Below are positions 52,870 through 61,310 of a DNA stretch of 64,000 bases, piece by piece (positions within the stretch are counted from its first letter, which is position 1; every line of letters starts with the position of its first letter). Source of the DNA: Sediminibacillus massiliensis (GTDB taxonomy: Bacteria; Bacillota; Bacilli; Bacillales; Amphibacillaceae); the NCBI RefSeq assembly GCF_900156915.1, contig NZ_LT732535.1:1389823-1453822 (forward strand). Direction: 5' to 3'. A model generated the notes under the pieces. That model searched no databases, was not told the origin of the DNA, and saw only the letters and a list, made by a program, of their open reading frames with translations. The translations under genes and the position numbers were made by a program.

Positions 52870-53169
52870 TTAACCCCCTCCTTTATCCGGAGCTGAAACT
52901 CTTTTTTTCTTAAAAATTCCTGTCAACAGCATGATCAATCCTATCATGAAAATCACCGGAAAGATGTACCACATAATCAGCGCAGCCCAACCGCTCTTCA
53001 CAATGCTCGCGTACGTCAGCCCAATGGCGAAAGACAAGAATGGTGCAACAGCAATCATCAGGGCGATTCCCCAAATAATAAATTTTCTCTTTTTGGATTT
53101 TCCCTCAGTCAGCATATAGGCAATGATAGAGCCAAGGACGACAATTAAGAGCGCGATTATAATCGCCAT
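52870..53169 (-). CDS. Three-helix membrane protein
   Basis: A 99-residue protein with helices near 2-20, 30-52 and 60-85 and a basic C-terminal tail. GGAGG precedes the ATG. It forms a two- or three-gene operon with the small gene below and perhaps DinB. The 264 bp upstream (53170-53433) hold only the neighbour's terminator. Confidence 0.6.
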   Translation of the reverse strand: MAIIIALLIVVLGSIIAYMLTEGKSKKRKFIIWGIALMIAVAPFLSFAIGLTYASIVKSGWAALIMWYIFPVIFMIGLIMLLTGIFKKKRVSAPDKGGG

Positions 53170-53401
53170 TTACAATCCTCCCATTCTTCCGCTTCAATCG
53201 AACCAATAAAAAGGTATCTTAGTTTTCTAATTATGAAGATGTCTTGTTTCCATGAGCCCTTTCTTGATTAATAATCAAAAAATTCAAACTAAGCTAATCT
53301 TAACATAAATCGAGCCCCCAAACAGCGTGGTATCAGCTTCTCTCTTCTCACGACTTATTGATTTCCATTCTCCATTATGCATTTATGGTATTACATTTTA
53401 C

Positions 53402-53431
53402 ATAAAAATAGATCGCCGGCGAGGACGATCG
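53402..53431 (-). terminator. Terminator of the GNAT gene at 53434
   Basis: A GATCG/CGATC stem extended by GC pairs (GCCGGC in the loop) is followed by TATTTTTATG on the minus strand. Confidence 0.6.
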
Positions 53432-53433
53432 AA

Positions 53434-53895
53434 TCAAAGGGACATTTTGAACCCTTCATGTGTAGCGTTGAAACCCAGCCGCTCGTAAAACCGCAGGGCA
53501 TCTTTCCGTTTTTTGTCTGTAGTGAGCTGCACCAGATGACAGCCTCGTGCCTTCGCACGTCGAATTCCCCAGTCGATCAGTTTGCTTCCAACACCTTTAC
53601 CACGCACAGAACGAGCAATCCTTACTCCTTCTATCGTAGCCCGCCATCCTCCCTGATAGGTGATATATGGTGTAAAAGTAATTTGAGCGACACCTATCAC
53701 TTCTCTGACATACACAGCTACAATCAGTTCATTGTTAGGATCGGATTCAATGGCTTGATAAGCTTTCAAATAACTCGCCGGAAGCGGTTGTTCATAACAC
53801 TCCCGCTTTTTCCCTAACGGATCGTCTGCGAGCATCCCAACGATTTTATCCAAGTCTTTTTGTCCTGCCTGTCTGATAATCGGTTCTGCTTCCAT
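53434..53895 (-). CDS. GNAT family N-acetyltransferase
   Basis: A 153-residue acetyltransferase with EVIGVAQITFTPYITYQGGWRATIEGVRIARSVRGKGVGSKLIDWGIRRAKARGCHLVQLTTDKKRKDALRFYERLGF. The acetyl-CoA loop RGKGVG and the C-terminal FYERLGF are textbook. Substrate unknown. The VOC gene upstream ends 13 bp before it. Confidence 0.9.
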   Translation of the reverse strand: MEAEPIIRQAGQKDLDKIVGMLADDPLGKKRECYEQPLPASYLKAYQAIESDPNNELIVAVYVREVIGVAQITFTPYITYQGGWRATIEGVRIARSVRGKGVGSKLIDWGIRRAKARGCHLVQLTTDKKRKDALRFYERLGFNATHEGFKMSL

Positions 53896-53908
53896 TTGTA
53901 TGCTCCCA

Positions 53909-54271
53909 TTAAATTTCTTCTATCATCTCGACTCTGTTGCCGAATGGGTCCCGGAATTCAAAACGTTCAAAGTTCGGTATGGGAGCAGAATCAATTATTG
54001 TCACATTGTTTTCTTCCAACACTTTTTTCCAAGCCTCGATGTCGTTGACCAAGTATGCCAAATGCGCTTTTGTCGCGGTTCGCTCAAATCCGTCTTCGGT
54101 TCCGACATGGACGTCTTTATCCCCTACTTTCAGCCAGAACCCGCCTCTGCTTATAAGCGGGTCAGGCTTCTCTATTTCCGGTAATCCCAGTATCCCGCAG
54201 TAAAAAGCTTTCCCTTCCTGCTCAGCACCTTTCGGAATCGTAATCTGTGCATGATGCAATCCAAGTATCAT
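53909..54271 (-). CDS. VOC (glyoxalase-like) family protein
   Basis: A 120-residue protein with beta-alpha-beta-beta-beta repeats: MILGLHHAQITIPKGAEQEGKAFYCGILGL, then LAYLVNDIEAWKKVLEENNV and FRDPFGNRVEMIEE. Metal ligands His (HHAQ), His (DVHVGTE or AHLAYLV) and Glu (VEMIE) are plausible. The ATG at 54271 follows GGAGGGATGACA. It is divergent from the LysR gene, which may control it. Confidence 0.85.
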   Translation of the reverse strand: MILGLHHAQITIPKGAEQEGKAFYCGILGLPEIEKPDPLISRGGFWLKVGDKDVHVGTEDGFERTATKAHLAYLVNDIEAWKKVLEENNVTIIDSAPIPNFERFEFRDPFGNRVEMIEEI

Positions 54272-54390
54272 TGTCATCCCTCCTGAACTCATTTTATTTC
54301 CTGCATTAATTTTATATAATAATGATGAATAAGAAAAACACATATTTCCAATCAATTTTGATAAGGAATACTTATATAAAGAGGGATAAT

Positions 54391-55245
54391 ATGAAAAAGG
54401 ATGATTATGAACTGCTTGTGGGGTTGAAAAGAGCCGGGACGATCAGAGGGGCGGCCCAACAATTACTGATTTCCCAGCCTGCTATAAGTCAGCGGCTTAA
54501 ACAAATAGAAGACCAGTGGGGTGAGGATATATTCATCAGATCACACAAGACATTGACCATAACCCCTGCCGGTGAAGAAATCATCCATTTGGCCGAAAGG
54601 GTCGTCGAGGCAGAGAAAAAGGTGCGCGAAAAAATATCCAGTCTTTCAGATGAAATCAAGGGAACACTGTCACTTGGAGTTTCCTCTGTAATCGCTCAGT
54701 ATCTCCTCCCAGAAGTGTTAGAGAGATTTGTGGCAGCATATCCCCATGTAAAAATAGAACTGCAAACAGGGTTGAGCAACGTTTTCCGACATTCCTGGGA
54801 CGATTTTCATCTATGTCTTGTCAGGGAGGATAAACCAAAGGGACCCGGTTATTGTCAAGAACTCTTCTCTGACAACCTGTATTTGGTGGAAAAAAGGGAC
54901 AGAAAACAAAACGGAAACATAAAACCTTTTATCCAATTTCAGTCTGATCCAACCTTTCACACCATGGTAGACAGCTGGCTTCATCAACAACCTGACATCA
55001 CTTTTTCCAAAAGCCTGAAAGTGGATCAAATCCAGACATGCAAACAATTCGTCTGCAGCGGGATAGGAACTGCCGTACTGCCAGAAATTGCCATTCATGA
55101 CCTGGATTCCAAAGAGTATCATTTTATCCCCTTGCAGGTAGATGGGAAATCCCTTACAAGACAGACATGGGTTTGCGCTTCAGAAGCGGCAATGAGATTG
55201 CCGCAGGTCAAGGCGTTCTTAAGGCTGTTGGATGACATGCGCTAA
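54391..55245 (+). CDS. LysR family transcriptional regulator
   Basis: A 284-residue LTTR: N-terminal HTH (YELLVGLKRAGTIRGAAQQLLISQPAISQRLKQIEDQWGEDIFIR) and a substrate-binding domain (GTLSLGVSSVIAQYLLPEVLERFVAAYPHVKIEL). GAGGG lies just before the ATG at 54391. The divergent VOC gene starts 120 bp away, the common LTTR-target layout. Confidence 0.9.
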   Translation: MKKDDYELLVGLKRAGTIRGAAQQLLISQPAISQRLKQIEDQWGEDIFIRSHKTLTITPAGEEIIHLAERVVEAEKKVREKISSLSDEIKGTLSLGVSSVIAQYLLPEVLERFVAAYPHVKIELQTGLSNVFRHSWDDFHLCLVREDKPKGPGYCQELFSDNLYLVEKRDRKQNGNIKPFIQFQSDPTFHTMVDSWLHQQPDITFSKSLKVDQIQTCKQFVCSGIGTAVLPEIAIHDLDSKEYHFIPLQVDGKSLTRQTWVCASEAAMRLPQVKAFLRLLDDMR

Positions 55246-55264
55246 GCATCGATACTCAACCTGA

Positions 55265-55296
55265 AGAAGGAGCATCCCTAAGTGCATGCTCCTTCT
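55265..55296. terminator. Hairpin after the LysR gene
   Basis: A perfect 11-bp stem AGAAGGAGCAT/ATGCTCCTTCT with a 10-nt loop and no clear T-tract. Confidence 0.5.
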
Positions 55297-55325
55297 ACAG
55301 CTATAAAACTAGCATAATTATCTTA

Positions 55326-55490
55326 CTATGGTTGTACATAAGTCTCTGTTTGCTCAACATAGGCGTTGATTGCCTCTTCTAAAGGTCGTATGGAAGCTTC
55401 CCAGAAGGAAGGATTTGTCAGACTCTCTAGTATTTTTGTTATTCCAGTTTTATAACAAGAAGTGCAATCCTGTACTTGGATTGCACCCAT
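55326..55490 (-). pseudogene. Short ORF or remnant overlapping a terminator
   Basis: A 54-codon frame whose C-terminal part, ILESLTNPSFWEASIRPLEE and on, looks protein-like. Its first codons overlap the hairpin at 55462-55486 and there is no ribosome site, so it is more likely the tail of a decayed gene. No family recognised. Confidence 0.25.
55462..55486 (-). terminator. Terminator of the SRPBCC gene at 55497
   Basis: A perfect 9-bp stem GTGCAATCC/GGATTGCAC has a 7-nt loop and is followed by TTCTTGTTAT on the minus strand. Confidence 0.65.
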
Positions 55491-55496
55491 CGTTTG

Positions 55497-55970
55497 TCAC
55501 ATATTGAATTCTTTTTTGTATCTTTCCCTAAGTTGCACAGAATTATTGCCCCACTCCACAGGCTGCCCATTGACTATTTGGACAAGTACATCAAGACATC
55601 GATGCCAGCCTGCCGCCATATTGGATGCCCATTCATCGTTGTCGAAGGTATGTTTGAAGTTCAGCTTACAGCCTTCTTGCTCCTCCTGCATAGTAATTTC
55701 TATTAAATCATCGACTTCACGGAAGGCAAAGATACGGGGCTCATCTAACTGGGTGATCACCGCTTCATAAATAGAGCCCTCTCCATCATCGAATGCGATG
55801 GCCCCGCCTTCCTTCAACTCCATTTCACCTGTTGCGAATGGATACCATTGTGTGAAGGCCTGAGGATCAGTGATAACACGAAAAGCCTCATTACAGCTTA
55901 CCGGTAGATAGCGGTCAAAGCTTAAATAGTACCTACCGTTAAATTGATGCAATTTTCCATAATCATTCAC
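55497..55970 (-). CDS. SRPBCC (AHSA1-like) family protein
   Basis: A 157-residue START-like protein: VSCNEAFRVITDPQAFTQWYPFATGEMELKEGGAIAFDDGEG, then HTFDNDEWASNMAAGWHRCLDVL, typical of the AHSA1 group. GAGGAAACCAGCGTG lies upstream of the ATG. Ligand unknown. Confidence 0.85.
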   Translation of the reverse strand: MNDYGKLHQFNGRYYLSFDRYLPVSCNEAFRVITDPQAFTQWYPFATGEMELKEGGAIAFDDGEGSIYEAVITQLDEPRIFAFREVDDLIEITMQEEQEGCKLNFKHTFDNDEWASNMAAGWHRCLDVLVQIVNGQPVEWGNNSVQLRERYKKEFNM

Positions 55971-56081
55971 GCTGGTTTCCTCCTCATATGGATAAAAGTC
56001 TCTTTATCATAACATAGATAGGAAGAATCAATGAATGGTCTTTAACTAACCGGTCTTTTCCACAGTCGTAAAACAATAAAT

Positions 56082-56103
56082 CTGCCGGAATTTAATCCGG
56101 CAG
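56082..56103 (-). terminator. Terminator of the SDR gene at 56115
   Basis: A perfect 8-bp stem CTGCCGGA/TCCGGCAG has a 6-nt loop and is followed by ATTTATTGTTTT on the minus strand. Confidence 0.75.
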
Positions 56104-56114
56104 CCTGAAATTCA

Positions 56115-56879
56115 TTAAAAGGCAGCAGTCCAGCCACCATCCACGGTGATGACTGTGCCGTTTACAAAGCTGGATTCATCTGAAGCTAAAAACAATGCAG
56201 CCTTAGCCAATTCTTCCGGCTTGCCGATCCTCGGTGATACGGCGTGGGTCAAACCTGCACGTTCCATGCCGAATTGATTGATATTCAACATACTTGATCC
56301 AATGTTCGTTTCCACCGACCCAGGGGCGATGGCGTTGCACCGTATCCCTTTTTTGGCATACATAAAGCCTGTGTTCTTTGTCAACCCGATTACTGCATGC
56401 TTTGATGCACCGTAAGTCGCACCGGCATGGGCACCGCTGAAACCGCCGGTGGAAGCTGTATTAATGATGACCCCGCTTTCTTTTTCCAGAAAGATCGGGA
56501 TAGCCTTGCGCATCGCACGCATGACTCCCTTCGTATTAACATCGAAGAGCAAATCCCATTTTTCATCTGTGATATCTCCCACTGGCTCAAAACCGTCCAT
56601 GATTCCTGCATTGTTCACCAAAATATCCAATGTGCCATATTCATTAACTGCTGTATCAATCATATTTTCGATATCTGCCGCTTCAGATACATTTACTTTT
56701 ACTGCCTTGGCGGTGCCGCCACGATTGCTGGTAATCTCTTCGACAACTTGCTGGAGGCCTTCGACGTTCAAATCCGCCAGCACCACTTTCGCCCCTTCTT
56801 TTGCATACAATTCCGCTATTGACTTGCCCATACCTGAAGCTGCGCCTGTAACAACAGCTACTTTTCCTTCCAATCTCAT
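56115..56879 (-). CDS. SDR family NAD(P)-dependent oxidoreductase
   Basis: A 254-residue classical SDR: TGAASGMGKSIAELYAKEGAKVVLADLN, NNAGIMDG, STGGFSGAHAGATYGASKHAVIGLTKN (catalytic Ser, Tyr, Lys) and FVNGTVITVDGGW. The Asp in LADLN favours NAD over NADP. GGAGG precedes the ATG. Divergent from a TetR gene 170 bp away, which probably controls it. Confidence 0.92.
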   Translation of the reverse strand: MRLEGKVAVVTGAASGMGKSIAELYAKEGAKVVLADLNVEGLQQVVEEITSNRGGTAKAVKVNVSEAADIENMIDTAVNEYGTLDILVNNAGIMDGFEPVGDITDEKWDLLFDVNTKGVMRAMRKAIPIFLEKESGVIINTASTGGFSGAHAGATYGASKHAVIGLTKNTGFMYAKKGIRCNAIAPGSVETNIGSSMLNINQFGMERAGLTHAVSPRIGKPEELAKAALFLASDESSFVNGTVITVDGGWTAAF

Positions 56880-57049
56880 CTCAACATCCTCCTATTTAAA
56901 ACAGCGTATGATGTTTTCAATAAAATTCTAATCTATTATACTTTTTAGTATCAATAAGCAATCAAGTGCCCAAATGTTGAAAAATGGATAGTTTAAAATG
57001 ATTTGTCCAATCAATACCAAAAAATGAACATATTGGTGGTGTTTTGTCG

Positions 57050-57688
57050 ATGACAAAAGATAGGAGAATTACGAAGACCAAAAACGCATTACACGATGCC
57101 TTGCTTTCCCTTTTAGAAAAATCGACACTCAAACAGATAACGATTACGGAAATTGTCCAGCATGCAGATGTAAACCGGGGGGCTTTCTATAAACACTATC
57201 AGTCGAAGGAAGAATTACTAAACGATATGGTTGACGATGTGATGACCAAGTTAATTGATTCCTACAGAGCACCGTATCTTAATACGGAAACGTTTGTCGT
57301 GCAGGAACTGACCTCAGCCAAAATTAAAATATTCGAACATGTATACACTTACTCCAGATTCTATGAAGCTCTCCTATCATCCAGCATCATACCAGGCTTC
57401 CAAACTAAATTTTGCCAAGTGTTGAAGCAGCTTTCCAGACAAGACCTCGAAATTATGGATGATGCGGAAATCCGGGTGGACATGGATTTTTTGACCAGCT
57501 ACTATGCCTATGCATTGTTCGGGTTGATTATGGAGTGGATCCATAGCGGATTCAAATACACAGCAAAGTATATGGGAGAACAATTGATCAACATCATCGA
57601 CCAGCATCCCCACCCGGGAGTTTTTGCAACTGCCGACCCGTTCCATCCTGACGATATCCATCTAAAAAAGATATACCAAGGACTTTAA
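57050..57688 (+). CDS. TetR family transcriptional regulator
   Basis: A 212-residue regulator: N-terminal HTH (RITKTKNALHDALLSLLEKSTLKQITITEIVQHADVNRGAFYKHYQSKEELL) and an all-helical ligand domain of the AcrR/YxaF type. The ATG at 57050 follows GGTGGTG at 8 nt. It is divergent from the SDR gene; the shared intergenic region contains a small TACT-TTTT-AGTA dyad near 56940-56952. Confidence 0.9.
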   Translation: MTKDRRITKTKNALHDALLSLLEKSTLKQITITEIVQHADVNRGAFYKHYQSKEELLNDMVDDVMTKLIDSYRAPYLNTETFVVQELTSAKIKIFEHVYTYSRFYEALLSSSIIPGFQTKFCQVLKQLSRQDLEIMDDAEIRVDMDFLTSYYAYALFGLIMEWIHSGFKYTAKYMGEQLINIIDQHPHPGVFATADPFHPDDIHLKKIYQGL

Positions 57689-57726
57689 AAGTCACATCAA
57701 GCAGCAATACTGTAATAAGCCACAGA

Positions 57727-57760
57727 AAAACATGGCCTGTACATCCGCATGCCATGTTTT
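57727..57760 (+). terminator. Terminator of the TetR gene
   Basis: A perfect 10-bp stem AAAACATGGC/GCCATGTTTT with a 14-nt loop; the terminal T-run is part of the stem. Confidence 0.75.
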
Positions 57761-57866
57761 CCTATGCCTTTCTGATTAATCTTCCTTCAAATTTGTAGTA
57801 CAATTTAGTCTAGTTTAAAAATGTAATTCAACCTATACATGATTAGAGATATAGAGATAAAAGGTG

Positions 57867-58244
57867 ATGACAATTAAGAAACTAAAAAGCATCCTTTTTC
57901 TACTGCTTGGATTCCTCTCGCTCATGGTTGGTGTGGCAGGAACTGTATTGCCCGTTCTGCCGGGTGGTCCGTTTTATTTATTCGCCGCATATTGCTTTGC
58001 AAAAGGTTCCAGACGGATGGAAAATTGGCTAAAAAACACCAAATTATATAAAAAATACGCGGAAGCATTTATAGAGAAAAAAGGGTTGTCACGCAAAGAA
58101 AAGATCCGCATCAACCTGATTGCCGATTTCTTTATTATCATTTCGATCGTCATTGTGGAAATCCTGCCAGTGCAAATTCTTCTGGCAGTACTCGCCCTCT
58201 TTAAACATTATTATTTCATTAAAAAAATCAAGACCATTTCATAA
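57867..58244 (+). CDS. DUF454 (YbaN) family membrane protein
   Basis: A 125-residue protein with the DUF454 signature: LGFLSLMVGVAGTVLPVLPGGPFYLFAAYCFAKGSRRMENWL, then a cytoplasmic loop and two more helices. Function in this widespread inner-membrane family is unknown. The AAAGG site is close to the ATG (a GTG one codon earlier is also possible). Confidence 0.85.
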   Translation: MTIKKLKSILFLLLGFLSLMVGVAGTVLPVLPGGPFYLFAAYCFAKGSRRMENWLKNTKLYKKYAEAFIEKKGLSRKEKIRINLIADFFIIISIVIVEILPVQILLAVLALFKHYYFIKKIKTIS

Positions 58245-58400
58245 AGATTATTAAACGTTGTGTCAAACTTTCCTGGCACACCGTCTATGTACAAGAAACT
58301 GCTTTTGATATAGCTTCTTGCATTAATGTGAAAAATTACCCCGTTTAAAGCAATCATTTTAGGATATATAGTATTAGAGTATGAATCGAGGTGGACATGA

Positions 58401-59642
58401 ATGAGCAAATCAACGAAAACGCTAGGCCTTATCACAGCACCTGGATATCCAAACACAATCGGCGAAGAACTGCAGGCGTCACTACCCAACTTGCTCAGTT
58501 ATTATGTAGATGATAATTACAATTGGGAAGTAGAGTTTGTCATTGATGCTCTTACGGGGATGACTGAAGACTCCCAGGAAGTCATAAATGAAATGATTAA
58601 TAGAAAAGTGGAGGAAGAATGGGATTTTTCCGTCTGTCTCACTGATTTGCCCTTGTTTAAACATAAGAGATTAATCGTTGCGGAAGCAAATGAAGAGCAA
58701 AATGTTGCGCTCATCAGCCTTCCCGGGCTTGGGTCAACTCCGATGATTAAACGAATCAGGGAATCGATCTTACAGCTGTTGAACGAAATGTACTATGGGA
58801 GCTCCGATGCAAGCCGGGAACACGCCCAGCTAAAACTGGAAACGAAAGATCAAAAAAGATTCAAAGGATTAAAGAATAAAAGTGCCCGCCGTCTAGTTGG
58901 AAAACGGATATTTGAGCGTTTGTCCCCCATTAAACGAGAAAGGCCAGATGATGACGAATCAACCATCGATGTCCGCTTCACAGTTAAATCACGCATCAGT
59001 ATCCCTTTAAGGGTATTGACGGGAATGGTTCGTGCCAACCGACCTTGGGCGATGTTCCCCTCTTTTATGAAAGTAGTCATGATCGCCTTTACAACCGGTT
59101 CCTATGCACTGATTTTTCCGACATTATGGATGCTCAGCAGTAATTATGAAATATGGAGAATGTTGATGCTTTCATTTGTGTCTATTTCCGCAATGGTTTT
59201 GTGGATAATCCTTGGACATGGTCTATGGGAAAAGCCAAATGAAGAAAGAAGCAAATACATACGGAATTTATACAATATGGCTACTGTGCTTACCCTTTAT
59301 GTCACTGTCTGTATGTACTACTTATTATTGTTCTGCCTCTTTTCCATTGCGGTAGTCGTGATCATTCCAATGGAATTACTTGAGTCCCAGTTATCGGGAA
59401 ACGCCAGCTATATCAACTATTTTTATGTGGCCTGGACAGTAACAAGCATGGCCACAATCATCGGGGCTTTAGGTTCTGCCCTGGAAAATGAGGACGTCGT
59501 GCTGTCTTCCACCTACGGCTACCGGCAGCGACAACGTTACAATCAGATAAAAGAAGCTGAGGAAGAGAAGGAAAGAGCCCAAAAAGAGAAAGAAGAGGCT
59601 GCAAAAGAAAAGAAAGAAGCAGCACAAGAAAAAAAGGATTAG
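58401..59642 (+). CDS. Membrane protein of unknown function with Lys/Glu-rich coiled-coil tail
   Basis: A 413-residue protein. The first ~215 residues look soluble (LGLITAPGYPNTIGEELQASLPNLL...WEVEFVIDALTG), four membrane helices follow (about 222-360), and the last ~35 residues are an almost pure KE/A coiled coil. Relatives in Bacilli are often labelled 5,10-methylene-tetrahydrofolate dehydrogenase, which nothing in the sequence supports. The start follows GAGGTGGAC. Confidence 0.65.
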   Translation: MSKSTKTLGLITAPGYPNTIGEELQASLPNLLSYYVDDNYNWEVEFVIDALTGMTEDSQEVINEMINRKVEEEWDFSVCLTDLPLFKHKRLIVAEANEEQNVALISLPGLGSTPMIKRIRESILQLLNEMYYGSSDASREHAQLKLETKDQKRFKGLKNKSARRLVGKRIFERLSPIKRERPDDDESTIDVRFTVKSRISIPLRVLTGMVRANRPWAMFPSFMKVVMIAFTTGSYALIFPTLWMLSSNYEIWRMLMLSFVSISAMVLWIILGHGLWEKPNEERSKYIRNLYNMATVLTLYVTVCMYYLLLFCLFSIAVVVIIPMELLESQLSGNASYINYFYVAWTVTSMATIIGALGSALENEDVVLSSTYGYRQRQRYNQIKEAEEEKERAQKEKEEAAKEKKEAAQEKKD

Positions 59643-59649
59643 ACACAGA

Positions 59650-59682
59650 AACCAACCCCCTGCATTTTGCAGGGGGTTGGTT
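59650..59682. terminator. Strong hairpin after the membrane-protein gene
   Basis: A perfect 15-bp GC-rich stem (AACCAACCCCCTGCA and complement) with a 3-nt loop, 7 bp past the stop codon. The T-tract is weak. Confidence 0.65.
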
Positions 59683-59760
59683 CCATGGCAGATATACCGA
59701 GTAACATCTTTCTTCAACCCTTTTGTAAATGTATGGTCACTCCTATAATCATTGTAAATT

Positions 59761-60168
59761 CTAAAAAGATACATAGAATGGATGTAGTTTTTTATTCAAA
59801 CAATACTCGATCCGCTGCCTGAAGTTATTCCAAGTCACCATCTCCAGTGCCTTTTCAATTGGAAAATAGCCGACTTCAAGACTCTCAGGACTTGTCGAAA
59901 ATTCTCCCCCGATCGGCTTACCTAAGAACAACGTGTTACAAATGGAACGATCGACATTTTGAAAAACTCCACAAAATGTCGTTACTTCTATATCAATACC
60001 TGACTCTTCTTTCGTTTCTCTGATTGCCGCTCTCTCCAAAGACTCCCTTTCCTCGACTTGGCCGCCAGGCATTTCCCATCCTCTGCGGGGTCCTTTAATC
60101 AATAAGATTTCATTTTGCTTGTTTAATACAATTGCAGCTGCTGAAACGATATGCTTTGGCGGGTTCAT
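59761..60168 (-). CDS. Nudix hydrolase
   Basis: A 135-residue protein with a full Nudix box, GGQVEERESLERAAIRETKEESG, matching GX5EX7REUXEEXGU. It hydrolyses a nucleoside-diphosphate-type substrate with Mg; the substrate is not predictable. It is 18 bp downstream of the DUF5412-like gene. Confidence 0.92.
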   Translation of the reverse strand: MNPPKHIVSAAAIVLNKQNEILLIKGPRRGWEMPGGQVEERESLERAAIRETKEESGIDIEVTTFCGVFQNVDRSICNTLFLGKPIGGEFSTSPESLEVGYFPIEKALEMVTWNNFRQRIEYCLNKKLHPFYVSF

Positions 60169-60186
60169 TTATTTCCTCCAATCTTA

Positions 60187-60723
60187 CTAGTAACCATGAG
60201 TCTCACCTTCATCCAAATTCAAAGCAAGATTATTAATGGTGACTACACGGTTACTTTCCCATTCCACATCAACTTTTTCTATTGTTTCCTGATAGTAAAA
60301 TCTCTTTTTGAACCAAAGCGGTCCATGCAATTCTCCTCTTATTCCAAACGAACCGGCCGCTCCCGCATCCCACCGATAAAACTTTAACGTGTAGTCGTTT
60401 TCGGGAGATGTTACTGTTTTGATATGTTTATTCGCACCCATGGAACTAGCTAACAACATTAAAATCAGCGCTGTCAAAAGTAGTATGGAAAGCAAAGCTG
60501 AAAAGGTTACCGTTAACCAGCTTCTAAGTTTTGACCAGGGACTTCTTTTATCCTGAAAACCTTTCACACCAAATATAAAAGTGAATACGCTGATTAAAAA
60601 GAGTATGTAATTTGGCGGTGCAATCAACCACATGTTATGTATATTCGAATATAAAGAATAGATGGCCATTCCTATACAACATATCAGGATATAGAAGGAC
60701 CACAAATTGTATTTTTTCGCCAT
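60187..60723 (-). CDS. DUF5412-like membrane protein
   Basis: A 178-residue protein with three helices in the first 95 residues and an extracellular domain with SPENDYTLKFYRWDAGAAGSFGIRGELHGPLWFKKRFYYQ, a pattern typical of DUF5412. It starts directly after the SRPBCC gene stop, so the SRPBCC, DUF5412-like and Nudix genes form an operon. Function unknown. Confidence 0.7.
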   Translation of the reverse strand: MAKKYNLWSFYILICCIGMAIYSLYSNIHNMWLIAPPNYILFLISVFTFIFGVKGFQDKRSPWSKLRSWLTVTFSALLSILLLTALILMLLASSMGANKHIKTVTSPENDYTLKFYRWDAGAAGSFGIRGELHGPLWFKKRFYYQETIEKVDVEWESNRVVTINNLALNLDEGETHGY

Positions 60724-60724
60724 A

Positions 60725-61201
60725 CTAACCTCCCCGAATAGACATCCCCTGACTTTTTTCTGCCAACTTGCCGAGTTCCTTTGCCCTGGCAGCTATGAAC
60801 TTAGTCATATACCTCTCTAAAAACAACTTGTCGGCAAGAATCCCAACCCACCCAAATGGGGATTTATAGTCAAAGGTATCGATCATCAGCGTCCCACCAT
60901 CTTTTTCAACAAACTGATGTGTGTGTGTAAAGGAATGGAAGGCTCCTTTCACCATAATATCCACAAATTGATCCGGCTTGTCCATTTCAATCACTTTTGC
61001 TGTCAATCTTCGTTTCAGACCAAGATGAAACGCTTCCCATATGACCGTGTCGCCCTCTTCCAGCAACCCTTTCGTTATACCGCCGACCGCTTTTTCTTTT
61101 GTGCCAGATGTAGTCATCGTATGGACGTCAACACTCCGTGCCAGATCAAAGCATAATTGGCGAGATGCATTAATCCATTGTTTATGTATGATAACAGGCA
61201 T
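60725..61201 (-). CDS. SRPBCC family protein (cell-division-inhibitor-like)
   Basis: A 158-residue START-like protein: HKQWINASRQLCFDLARSVDVHT at the N-terminus, GAFHSFTHTHQFVEKDGGTLMIDTFDYKSPFGWVGILADKLFLERYMTKFIAARAKEL at the C-terminus, as in the YfcH-associated group. AAGGAGAG precedes the ATG. Ligand unknown. Confidence 0.82.
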   Translation of the reverse strand: MPVIIHKQWINASRQLCFDLARSVDVHTMTTSGTKEKAVGGITKGLLEEGDTVIWEAFHLGLKRRLTAKVIEMDKPDQFVDIMVKGAFHSFTHTHQFVEKDGGTLMIDTFDYKSPFGWVGILADKLFLERYMTKFIAARAKELGKLAEKSQGMSIRGG

Positions 61202-61271
61202 TTAACTCTCCTTAAAGCGTTGTTTTTATCTTCATTTTAACATGAATTTACAACACATTAGATAATGAATC

Positions 61272-61300
61272 CAGACCAACCCATTAGATGGATTGATCTG
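61272..61300 (-). terminator. Hairpin after thrS
   Basis: An 11-bp stem (with two G-U pairs) CAGATCAATCC/GGGTTGGTCTG with a 7-nt loop, 10 bp past the stop. No T-tract, so weak as a terminator. Confidence 0.45.
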
Positions 61301-61310
61301 AATTATGGTA

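Noticed and set aside
59469-59774. Hydrophobic Phe/Leu-rich minus-strand frame at the end of the 58401 gene
   Set aside because: It is the antisense of the Lys/Glu-rich coiled-coil tail, which creates artificial Phe/Leu runs.
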